A stretch of DNA of 9,285 nucleotides, taken from NCBI GenBank assembly GCA_937960625.1, contig CALGPD010000245.1:1-9285 (forward strand), written 5' to 3'. Source of the stretch: an uncultured Spirochaetia bacterium. Lineage in GTDB: Bacteria; Spirochaetota; CALGPD01. The notes below the pieces were generated by a model, which saw nothing but the letters and a program-made list of their open reading frames with translations, had not been told where the DNA came from and ran no database searches. The position numbers and the translations under genes are program-made. Shown in pieces: positions 1 through 5,710 of the stretch (position 1 is the first letter of the stretch; each line of letters starts with the position of its first letter).

Positions 1-190
1 CGTTGTGGCTCTATTAAAAGATATACCTGCAAACAAATTAACCCGTGGTCAGGTTGGAACTATTGTTGAAATTCTTGATAATAACTATTTTGAGGTAGAA
101 TTTTGTAATACACAAGGTGAAACTGTTTTGCAGCTACCTTTAAATAGAAAAGATTTATTACACCTTCATTATGAACCGGAATTAGTTTAG
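1..190 (+). CDS. DUF4926 domain protein, 5' end outside the window
   Basis: The reading frame is open to the left edge, and the first visible residues read VVALLKDIPANKLTRGQVGT. A GTG at 5 could be taken as a start, but the family normally begins several residues earlier with a D-V-V-A-L stretch, so the true start is most likely outside the window. Visible landmarks are RGQVGTIVEI, the acidic YFEVEF strand and the closing LLHLHYEP, the usual layout of DUF4926, a small beta-rich domain of about 60-70 residues with no established biochemical role. From memory, these genes often sit in accessory regions beside other small conserved genes. That fits the recombinase remnants and toxin-antitoxin debris just downstream. 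The family call is confident; the function is unknown. Confidence 0.8.
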   Translation, partial: VVALLKDIPANKLTRGQVGTIVEILDNNYFEVEFCNTQGETVLQLPLNRKDLLHLHYEPELV

Positions 191-229
191 GCATAATTAC
201 TAAAAATACAACAACGGCTCTACTCTCCC

Positions 230-361
230 CTAACCACCCATGCAATTTAGCCCATCGAAGGCGTTTTTCTTTCTTCTGGCTGATTTCTGCAAATATACGC
301 TGGTTGTTTCGATATTAGAATGACGCAAATGGTCACGGGTAGCGGGAATATCGTTTCGCAA
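230..361 (-). pseudogene. Tyrosine recombinase (integrase) C-terminal remnant, copy 1
   Basis: Read on the minus strand and ending with TAG at 232-230, this gives NDIPATRDHLRHSNIETTSV followed by YLQKSARRKKNAFDGLNCMGG. RDHLRHSNIETTSVYLQ matches the last catalytic block of XerC/D-like integrases (R-x-L-x-H-x-x-I-x-T-T-x-x-Y), with the second catalytic His and the nucleophile Tyr in place. The frame stays open to about 433, but that part does not look like the upstream catalytic block (no L-R-H-T-x-A), and no plausible start exists, so this is a 3' fragment and not a working gene. The 33 bp at 238-270 recur at 970-1002 with two mismatches. The strand is opposite to the DUF4926 and PIN genes around it. 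Confidence 0.72.
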
Positions 362-460
362 GCAAAAAATTTCAACTCTGTGATAATTATTTGAAATAAC
401 GGTTTGATTAATAAAAAATTTATGTCCTAAAGATTAAAATTATGATAATATAAATTATAA

Positions 461-709
461 TGGAGAAATTTAAGTACCTTTATTATTGAACCGGATGATG
501 CGGTTGACAATATTTCAGAAAAATTAAATAAAAGCGGTACATCTGAGATAGATTCTCTACATTTGGCTTGTGCAATATACCATACTTGCGATTACTTTAT
601 TACAACGGATAAAGGTATTTTAAATAAAAATCATATAATAAATGAAATAGCCATAGTTAATCCGATTGAATTCGTTGATATATATTTGGAGGATAAAAAT
701 GATAACTGA
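461..709 (+). pseudogene. PIN-domain toxin (VapC-like), N-terminus missing
   Basis: After an in-frame stop at 458-460 the frame is open to TGA at 709 but has no start codon at its beginning. The encoded C-terminal half reads SEIDSLHLACAIYHTCDYFI, then TTDKGIL, then VNPIEFVDIYLED. IDSLHLA and FITTDKGIL are the two C-terminal acidic motifs of PIN-domain ribonucleases, the toxins of VapBC-type systems, and VNPIEF is a common end of the family. The N-terminal half, with the first conserved Asp (usually D-T-N), is absent. The break falls next to the recombinase-tail repeat at 230-361, which suggests an insertion or recombination removed it. Without the first acidic residue it should not cut RNA. 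Its 3' end overlaps the next gene by 11 bp, the usual coupling within a toxin-antitoxin pair. Confidence 0.75.
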
Positions 710-899
710 TAGTCAAATTCTAATAAAAGGTATGGAATCTTTGGTTAAAGCTCTTGGTATAGTTGAATGTGAAAAATTTATCTCTTTAATTCTTAGGGAA
801 TCTTCTGATTACACAAAATGGAGAAAAGACCTATTTAAAGGTATGAGCTTAAACGAATTAAATAAAGAAGCTAAAGCTTTTTGGGAAAAAGAAAAATAA
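699..899 (+). CDS. Small conserved protein, probable antitoxin partner of the PIN toxin
   Basis: This 66-residue protein starts at ATG 699, with TTGGAGGA at 686-693 as ribosome binding site. A longer reading from TTG 666 is rejected because it has no such site. It begins MITDSQILIKGMESLVKALG and continues with VECEKFISLIL, DYTKWRKDLF and LNELNKEAKAFW. This resembles a small family I recall as typically carrying a KG-x-x-x-L-x-K-x-LG start, a central DYT-x-W/E-R motif and a C-terminal helix, found beside PIN-domain toxins. Overlap with the broken toxin gene suggests the two were translationally coupled. With the toxin truncated, it would now be an orphan. The antitoxin role is inferred from position and size; no DNA-binding fold can be demonstrated by eye. 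Confidence 0.68.
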   Translation: MITDSQILIKGMESLVKALGIVECEKFISLILRESSDYTKWRKDLFKGMSLNELNKEAKAFWEKEK

Positions 900-949
900 A
901 ATAGTAATATATTTATTTTTAAAATGTTTTAATGAATTATAGTTCTCTT

Positions 950-1087
950 TCAACAGCTCCTCCAATAACCCATGCAATTTAACCCCTCGAAGGCGTTTTT
1001 CTTCCTGCCTGTTACTTTTTGCAAATATACGTTGGTTGTTCCGATATTATAACCAGATATAGCGGGAATCTCGTTGTTGGCTGCATC
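950..1087 (-). pseudogene. Tyrosine recombinase C-terminal remnant, copy 2
   Basis: The minus-strand frame between a stop at 1090-1088 and TGA at 952-950 reads NNEIPAISGYNIGTTNVYLQ and then KVTGRKKNAFEGLNCMGYWRSC. It aligns to copy 1 along its length: NDIPA/NEIPA, HSNIETTSVYLQK/GYNIGTTNVYLQK, RKKNAFDGLNCMG/RKKNAFEGLNCMG. It has lost the RDHLRH segment, including the catalytic His, and runs past the copy 1 stop, so it is more decayed. At DNA level 970-1002 matches 238-270 in 31 of 33 bases, and similarity stretches over roughly 130 bp. The two copies lie in the same orientation about 732 bp apart, with the toxin-antitoxin remnant between them. No recombinase core is present in the window. Confidence 0.65.
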
Positions 1088-1196
1088 TTAAGCAAGACAA
1101 GCAGATAAAGCTCTAAAAGCATGAGCTGGAAATATTGATATAAATTGACTATTTCTTCATTCTACTCTCATTTTACCTCATGAACTAAAAAAAAAA
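1088..1196. other. Gene-free stretch before the MarR promoter
   Basis: No start codon with a ribosome binding site is seen here. In one plus-strand frame, residues such as ADKALKA and LILPHELKKKI appear, but they are broken by two stops and cannot be assigned. A short AGCTC/GAGCT inverted repeat with a 9-nt loop lies near 1108-1127, without a T tract. The stretch is probably decayed accessory DNA. Confidence 0.35.
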
Positions 1197-1225
1197 TTGA
1201 CTAAAAGTTAAATAAGAGCTATTAT
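1197..1225 (+). promoter_or_regulatory. Sigma-70-type promoter of the MarR-methyltransferase gene
   Basis: The -35 box TTGACT (1197-1202) and -10 box TATTAT (1220-1225) are separated by 17 bp, both close to consensus. The expected start of transcription, near 1232, lies inside the palindrome at 1224-1247, and the last two bases of the -10 box belong to that palindrome. A repressor bound there would block polymerase. Confidence 0.72.
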
Positions 1226-1247
1226 TTAGTTGCGTGCGCAACTAAAT
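1224..1247. promoter_or_regulatory. Perfect palindromic operator, probable MarR-family autorepression site
   Basis: The core TTAGTTGCGTGCGCAACTAA (1226-1245) extends by two paired bases on each side, giving 11-bp perfect arms around a 2-bp TG spacer. Length and symmetry suit a MarR dimer. It begins within the -10 box and ends directly before the GGAG ribosome binding site at 1248-1251, so binding would block both promoter melting and initiation. No second copy is seen elsewhere in the window, which argues that the main target here is its own gene. Confidence 0.78.
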
Positions 1248-1257
1248 GGAGTATATT

Positions 1258-2298
1258 ATGAATACAAAAAACGGGATATTTTTAACACTACGGAATATTG
1301 TTAAGCAAATGAAAATCATGCTGGACAACGAACTATCGGGGTTCCGGTTGAATCATTCCTGTATGATGCCCTTAGTTATTCTATATAATAATGACGGGAT
1401 TAACCAGGAAAAGCTCGCAAGTTTACTCGGTGTTAATAAAAGCAATACAAGCAGGGCATTGAACCAATTAGAAAAACACGGATATATCAAAAAAATTAAA
1501 AGTATAGACGATAAACGAGCTTATGAAATTTTTCTTACAAATGAAGCAAAAGAAATTGAAAATAATATTATTCAAATAAAAGAGAATATTGAAAACGCTT
1601 TAACATATTGCTTAAGCCCAAAAGAAAATTCTCAATTATTACAATTGTTATCAAAGCTGAACACATTTTTCACACAAGAACATTACTTAAAAGTTAAAAA
1701 CAAAACCTGTCATATAATGAATAACCAAACACAAAGCAATAAAAATCATTCCGGGCCAACGAGTTTTAATATGCAAGATCATTCTATTATTTTTGAACAG
1801 CTTAATCTACTCAAAGGAATGACTTTTTTAGATTTTGGCTGCGGATTAGGTGACTATACTCTGCACGCTTCTAAAATCTTAAAAGATAACGGAATTATAA
1901 TTGCCGCGGATAAATCAAGAGCATTATTGAATAGATTAAAAGACATAATAAAAGAAAAAAAGATTCAGAATATTGATACAATACAATGTGATATCAATTC
2001 AAAATTTCCGATTTACAGCAACAGTGTTAATGTTTGTTTAATTTCAACAGTTCTGCATTGTATAGATATGGAAACATTTGGAAAATATATTTTTGAAGAA
2101 GTAAAAAGAGTTTTAACCGGGGATGGCATACTTGTTATTATTGACTGCAATGTTGATGATTTGACAAAAGGCCCGCCCATAGAAATGCGAATTCCGCCTG
2201 AAACAATGGAAGAATACGCGAAACAAGCCGGTTTTATTAAAACAGCCTTTATCAATATGGGGTTTAACTATTTAATCAAATTTTCAGTAAAAGAATAA
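1258..2298 (+). CDS. MarR-family repressor fused to a class I SAM-dependent methyltransferase
   Basis: The protein has 346 residues. I chose ATG 1258 over the in-frame ATG 1246 because GGAG at 1248-1251 is correctly spaced for 1258, while 1246 lies in the operator and has no ribosome binding site. Residues 1 to about 140 form a MarR winged helix: helix-turn-helix around QEKLASLLGVNKSNTSRALN (about 50-69) and the wing DDKRAYEIFLT (84-94) with the family D-x-R. A linker rich in Asn, Lys and Gln (about 145-165) leads to a Rossmann methyltransferase: motif I LDFGCGLGDYT (191-201), an acidic strand end AADKS, CDINSKFPI, STVLHCID, VKRVLTGDGILVIID, and GPPIEMRI as in a UbiE-like methyltransferase group. 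The methyl acceptor is unknown. Eight cysteines (35, 118, 151, 195, 244, 260, 268, 297) leave a thiol or metalloid ligand possible but unproven. Fusion suggests that the sensed ligand and the methylated substrate are related. Confidence 0.88.
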   Translation: MNTKNGIFLTLRNIVKQMKIMLDNELSGFRLNHSCMMPLVILYNNDGINQEKLASLLGVNKSNTSRALNQLEKHGYIKKIKSIDDKRAYEIFLTNEAKEIENNIIQIKENIENALTYCLSPKENSQLLQLLSKLNTFFTQEHYLKVKNKTCHIMNNQTQSNKNHSGPTSFNMQDHSIIFEQLNLLKGMTFLDFGCGLGDYTLHASKILKDNGIIIAADKSRALLNRLKDIIKEKKIQNIDTIQCDINSKFPIYSNSVNVCLISTVLHCIDMETFGKYIFEEVKRVLTGDGILVIIDCNVDDLTKGPPIEMRIPPETMEEYAKQAGFIKTAFINMGFNYLIKFSVKE

Positions 2299-2324
2299 CT
2301 ATATTTTCTAATAAATTATGTCAT

Positions 2325-3056
2325 TCAATTATCAGGGCTCGTAGGATAATATTTTTTTCCGTTTTCAGAATATTCGTTATTCTTAATTACTATTTTTCCA
2401 ATATTGTGTTTTTCAATATCGTTCTTTCCGTTGTCTTTAAAAATGCAATATGAAATATTGCCTTTCTTCACTTTCATTAACTTTAAACCTGCCTGCCGGT
2501 TTTTATAAATACGGCAATGCTGCATTACAAACACACCTACTTTTTGTGCCAATACACCAATTTTTGAATTATAGATTTTACACCTTGTAAAAACAACGTA
2601 GTCATTATTATTCGCGCTAAGGCCGATTTCACTATACCCGTTTAGTTTACAACTGTCAAAAGAAACAACGTAATTTTTTTCAGCATGGATTAAAGGTGCT
2701 TGCCTGTAACCATTACTGTTAGAACGCTTAATATTCAAATTAAAAAACTGCACGGAATAAGAATCCTTAATTTTAAACACGGGCTTGTTTTTTTCTAAAA
2801 TAAGTATGCGCGTTTTTTTTCTGCCATGTATATGAAGCCTGTGTCTGTTTTTAATAATTATGCTTTTTTCAATAATGTAAGTTTTGTTCTCAAGAAAGAT
2901 TTTGAGGCAGGAATACGGCGCGTTTATTGCCTGCTGTATTGTTTTATACTCACCGTTTTTTGAAACATTAATCTTTTTAAATGCAATCGCGATAGTTCTT
3001 GTATAAGATAAAGACGACAACGAAATAATAAAAATAATTAATAGTTTTATCCTCAT
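2325..3056 (-). CDS. Secreted right-handed beta-helix repeat protein
   Basis: This protein of 243 residues starts at ATG 3056, preceded on its strand by AAGGT about 7 nt upstream. Residues 1-25 are a signal peptide: MRIK, a hydrophobic core LLIIFIISLSSLSY and an AIA cleavage site. The mature part opens with INVSKNGEYKTIQQAIN (29-45), the entry motif seen in pectinesterase, pectate-lyase and other parallel beta-helix proteins. Repeating coils follow, each with a short strand and polar turn (VQFFNLNIKRSN, VVSFDSCKLNG, VVFTRCKIYNS, VFVMQHCRIYKN, GNISYCIFKDNG, IVIKNNEYSENG). It is short for an enzyme of this fold, and no catalytic cluster can be assigned, so a surface-binding or structural role is as likely as polysaccharide cleavage. 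The many Lys residues give a basic protein. It converges on the MarR-methyltransferase gene with a 26-bp gap. Confidence 0.78.
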   Translation of the reverse strand: MRIKLLIIFIISLSSLSYTRTIAIAFKKINVSKNGEYKTIQQAINAPYSCLKIFLENKTYIIEKSIIIKNRHRLHIHGRKKTRILILEKNKPVFKIKDSYSVQFFNLNIKRSNSNGYRQAPLIHAEKNYVVSFDSCKLNGYSEIGLSANNNDYVVFTRCKIYNSKIGVLAQKVGVFVMQHCRIYKNRQAGLKLMKVKKGNISYCIFKDNGKNDIEKHNIGKIVIKNNEYSENGKKYYPTSPDN

Positions 3057-3414
3057 AATATTACCTTAAAATAGCAAATGAAATATTTACGTTAGATATA
3101 ATAACACTAAAACTATTTTTTGAGTATTTTTAAAACCTTAAATCCTTAATTTTTTCTTACAATAAACTTAATATTTATGTAAATCAACATGCTTGTTTAT
3201 TACAATGCTTTCTATTATATTTTAAATATGGATAATGACGAAATCGGAAATCCAAACAACTACATAAATACTTTTCAAAATAAAAAATCTTCCTTGTGAT
3301 ATTTTTATAATTTATTCCACTTATACGTAAAATGATTAAAACGTAAATACAGGTGAATAAAGCCTTATCTACTTTTATTAAAAGTGGCATATTTTTTACG
3401 CCAATCAATATTAC
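3057..3414. other. AT-rich divergent intergenic region
   Basis: This very AT-rich stretch separates the minus-strand beta-helix gene from the ect operon and should carry both promoters. A minus-strand frame at 3184-3408 (74 residues) matches no family I know, is compositionally just translated AT-rich DNA, and is not called. A weak TATTAT lies upstream of the beta-helix gene without a good -35 box. No copy of the GTTGC/GCAAC operator arms is seen. Confidence 0.45.
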
Positions 3415-3420
3415 TATAAT
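3393..3420 (+). promoter_or_regulatory. Candidate promoter of ectABC
   Basis: A perfect -10 box TATAAT lies at 3415-3420, about 32 bp before the ectA start. The best -35 match is the weak TTTTTA at 3393-3398 (16-bp spacer). A weak -35 is common for osmotically controlled promoters, but control by salt is inferred only from the pathway. Confidence 0.45.
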
Positions 3421-3452
3421 GCAATTTTATATGAATATAAAAGGAGAAAAAA

Positions 3453-3947
3453 TTGAATAATAAAGTCAGGTTTAGAAAACCGGTTAAACAAGACGCAAAA
3501 TACATCTACGAACTTATTAAAAATTCACCGCCTTTAGACTTAAATTCCGTGTATTATTATTTAATTTTTTGCACACATTTTGCTGAAACCGGTATTGTTG
3601 CTGAAATTGAAAACCAAATAACGGGTTTTATCTCAGGGTATTTAAAACCGGACAACCATGATACTTTATTCATCTGGCAGGTTGTTGTATCAAAAAAAGC
3701 CAGGGGTAATAAAATAGGCGGAAATATGCTTTCAGAGTTATTAAACCGGAAAGCATTATCTAATATAAATTACGTTGAAACAACGGTCACACCTTCAAAT
3801 AAATCTTCTAAAGCTATGTTTCAAGCATTTGCAAAAAACGTTAACGCAGATATTAAAGAAGAAATATTATTTGAAAAAACATCTTTTGGGAATGGAGACC
3901 ATGAAGATGAAGTGCTATTACGCATTGGGCCGTTTAATATAAATTAA
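3453..3947 (+). CDS. ectA: L-2,4-diaminobutyrate N-gamma-acetyltransferase, ectoine step 2
   Basis: EctA transfers acetyl from acetyl-CoA to L-2,4-diaminobutyrate, giving N-gamma-acetyldiaminobutyrate in the cytoplasm. The 164 residues match the usual EctA length, and the GNAT fold is complete: FRKPVKQDAKYIYELI at the N-terminus, the substrate-binding LDLNSVYYYLIFCTHFAET (28-46), the core strand IWQVVVS (74-80), the acetyl-CoA loop KKARGNKIGGNML (81-93), VETTVTPSNKSSKAMF (108-123) and the closing LLRIGP. LDLNS-x-Y and TVTPSN are diagnostic for EctA among acetyltransferases. It starts with TTG at 3453; AAGGAG at 3441-3446 is placed ideally and no ATG gives a full-length product. It is the first gene of ectABC; ectB follows after 17 bp. 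TTG lowers initiation, partly offset by the strong ribosome binding site. Confidence 0.96.
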   Translation: MNNKVRFRKPVKQDAKYIYELIKNSPPLDLNSVYYYLIFCTHFAETGIVAEIENQITGFISGYLKPDNHDTLFIWQVVVSKKARGNKIGGNMLSELLNRKALSNINYVETTVTPSNKSSKAMFQAFAKNVNADIKEEILFEKTSFGNGDHEDEVLLRIGPFNIN

Positions 3948-3964
3948 AACAAAGAGGTATATCT

Positions 3965-5242
3965 ATGGATATTTTTAAAAGAATGGAATCCGAAGTGCGT
4001 AGTTATATACGTTCATTTCCGACCATTTTTAAAAAAGCAAAGGGCTCGTATATTTACGATGAAGGCGGAAAGGAATTTATTGATTTCTTTGCCGGCGCCG
4101 GAACTCTTAATTACGGACACAATAACCCTAAAATTTCAAATGCTTTGATTAAGTATTTACAGGAAGACGGAATAGTGCACAGTCTTGATAAAGCAACGAA
4201 AGCAAAACAGAAATTCTTCGAGACGCTTGATACAACAATTTTCAGGCCACGGGGAATGAATTACAAAGTTCAATTTCCGGGCCCAACCGGAACCAATGCA
4301 GCTGAAACCGCATTAAAACTAGCAAGAATGGTTAAAGGCCGTTCTAATATAATTTCCTTCACAAACGGATATCACGGTTTAACCATGGGCGCGTTAGCTG
4401 TAACGGGTAATTCTTTTTACCGTGATGAAGCATTTATGACAAGAAGCAATGTTTCTTTTCTTCCTTTTGACGGCTATTACGGCGATGAAATCGATACTAT
4501 ACCCTTGATTAGAAAACACCTTGAAGACCCGTCAAGCGGTGTTGATAAACCAGCGGCTATGATTCTTGAAACTATTCAGGCGGAAGGCGGTGTTAATGTA
4601 TCAAGATATGAATGGCTAAGAGAGTTGGAAAAGCTCTGTCACGAGTTTGATATATTAATGATAATTGATGATATACAAGTCGGTAACGGAAGAACTGGAA
4701 CTTTCTTTAGTTTTGAACGCGCTGGAATTAGCCCTGACATTATTTTATTATCAAAATCAATAGGCGGCGGTTTGCCTCTTTCATTGGTATTAATAAAACC
4801 TGAACTCGACCAGTGGAAACCCGGAGAACATACCGGTACATTTAGAGGAAATAATTTAGCCTTTATTGCGGCAACGCAAGCATTAAGTTACTGGGAAGAT
4901 AATGAGATAACAAATATTGTGGACAGGAATTCAAACATCATTCAAGACAAACTCATTGAACTTAGGGATAAATACGATACTCTTAACGCCAAAATTAGAG
5001 GCCGGGGTATGATTTATGGGCTTGAAATACCATGGGAAAATTTCTGTTCTGAAGTTTCTACCGAGGCATTCAACAACGGAGTAATAATCGAACTCGCGGG
5101 CGCAAAAGACAACGTATTAAAATTTCTGCCTTCTCTGCTAATAGAAGAAGATATTCTAAAAAAAGGCCTTGAAATTATTGATAAAAGCATTGAAACGGTA
5201 ATTCATAACCGTGAAGCATTCTATAAAAACAAAATGATATAA
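3965..5242 (+). CDS. ectB: Diaminobutyrate--2-oxoglutarate transaminase, ectoine step 1
   Basis: EctB converts L-aspartate-4-semialdehyde to L-2,4-diaminobutyrate with glutamate as amino donor, using pyridoxal phosphate (class III aminotransferase, fold type I). The 425 residues match the usual EctB length. Landmarks are FIDFFAGAGTLNYGHNNP (38-55), FPGPTGTNAAETALKLAR (104-121) for phosphate binding, NGYHGLTMGALAVTGN (134-149), IIDDIQVGNGRTGTFF (233-248) with the Asp that contacts the cofactor ring nitrogen, Lys264 in LLSKSIGGG as the Schiff-base lysine, and GTFRGNNLAF (291-300). FPGPTGTNA and the GTFRGNN block separate EctB from related GABA and ornithine transaminases. The ribosome binding site is AGAGG near 3953-3957. 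The gene lies 17 bp after ectA and 12 bp before ectC, so one transcript is expected. No key residue is missing. Confidence 0.97.
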   Translation: MDIFKRMESEVRSYIRSFPTIFKKAKGSYIYDEGGKEFIDFFAGAGTLNYGHNNPKISNALIKYLQEDGIVHSLDKATKAKQKFFETLDTTIFRPRGMNYKVQFPGPTGTNAAETALKLARMVKGRSNIISFTNGYHGLTMGALAVTGNSFYRDEAFMTRSNVSFLPFDGYYGDEIDTIPLIRKHLEDPSSGVDKPAAMILETIQAEGGVNVSRYEWLRELEKLCHEFDILMIIDDIQVGNGRTGTFFSFERAGISPDIILLSKSIGGGLPLSLVLIKPELDQWKPGEHTGTFRGNNLAFIAATQALSYWEDNEITNIVDRNSNIIQDKLIELRDKYDTLNAKIRGRGMIYGLEIPWENFCSEVSTEAFNNGVIIELAGAKDNVLKFLPSLLIEEDILKKGLEIIDKSIETVIHNREAFYKNKMI

Positions 5243-5254
5243 TTAGGAAAAACC

Positions 5255-5650
5255 ATGATAGTAAGAAATCTTGACGAAATTATTAACTCGGAACGGGAAG
5301 TAAAAGCGGAAAACGGTAACTGGGTATCCAGAAGGTTTTTATTAAAAAAAGATAAAATGGGATTCTCTTTCCATGAAACTATTATTTATGCAAATACAGA
5401 AACGCATATCTGGTATAAAAACCATCTCGAAGCTGTTTACTGCGTGGGCGGTAGAGGAGAGATTGAAACTGTTTCTGACGGCAAAATCTATCCTATTAAA
5501 GACGGAACAATGTACGCGCTAAACCAAAACGATGAGCATTACTTGCGCGCTTTTGATGATATGCGCATGATTTGCGTTTTTAATCCCGCGCTATCGGGAA
5601 AAGAAACTCATCTACCTGACGGCTCATATCCCATTATTTCCGAAGATTAA
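5255..5650 (+). CDS. ectC: L-ectoine synthase, ectoine step 3
   Basis: EctC closes the ring of N-gamma-acetyl-L-2,4-diaminobutyrate by losing water, giving the compatible solute ectoine. It is a small iron-dependent cupin. The 131 residues match the usual length of about 130. The start MIVRNLDEII is typical. The metal ligands known from characterised EctC proteins can be placed at Glu59 (HLEAVYCVGG), Tyr87 (GTMYALN) and His95 (NDEHYLRA). WVSRRFLLKKDKMGFSFHET (23-42) and VFNPALSGKETH (108-119) are also conserved family blocks. TAGGA before ATG 5255 serves as ribosome binding site. The cupin appears complete. No ectD hydroxylase follows, so 5-hydroxyectoine is not made from this locus. Confidence 0.97.
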   Translation: MIVRNLDEIINSEREVKAENGNWVSRRFLLKKDKMGFSFHETIIYANTETHIWYKNHLEAVYCVGGRGEIETVSDGKIYPIKDGTMYALNQNDEHYLRAFDDMRMICVFNPALSGKETHLPDGSYPIISED

Positions 5651-5672
5651 TTTCAAACAACGAATAAAATTC

Positions 5673-5710
5673 AGGGCAGGCTCTTTCTAAGCTTTGCCCT
5701 TTTTATTTTT
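5673..5710 (+). terminator. Rho-independent terminator of ectABC
   Basis: AGGGCA and TGCCCT pair at the base (5673-5678 with 5695-5700). GCT/AGC continue the stem past a small internal bulge around a CTTTCTA loop, and TTTTATTTTT follows. The hairpin starts 22 bp after ectC ends. The T tract overlaps the last codons of the convergent aminotransferase. Read the other way, the hairpin is followed only by a short T run, so it is weaker for the minus strand. Confidence 0.78.

Noticed and set aside
60..245. Minus-strand frame of 61 residues opposite the DUF4926 gene
   Set aside because: It is antisense to a recognised family, and only its first residues use another frame of the recombinase-tail repeat. 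No ribosome binding site is seen.
210..310. Recombinase-tail repeats as integron attC sites
   Set aside because: CAAC and GTTG ends can be picked out, but a consensus GTTRRRY/RYYYAAC pair with stem symmetry is not seen, and the repeat is fully explained as coding remnant.
2013..2255. Minus-strand frame of 80 residues within the methyltransferase gene
   Set aside because: Shadow of the methyltransferase domain, with no family features.
3184..3408. Minus-strand frame of 74 residues in the gap before ectA
   Set aside because: Composition is that of translated AT-rich DNA. No motif, no convincing ribosome binding site and no known family.
1224..3452. MarR-methyltransferase protein as an EctR-like regulator of ectABC
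   Set aside because: EctR is a MarR protein, but no copy of the 1224-1247 palindrome lies before ectA, and a minus-strand gene separates the two loci.
3431..3460. Nine-codon frame (MNIKGEKIE) overlapping the ectA start as a possible leader peptide
   Set aside because: It lacks its own ribosome binding site and attenuator-type codons. The overlap is readily explained by chance in AT-rich DNA.
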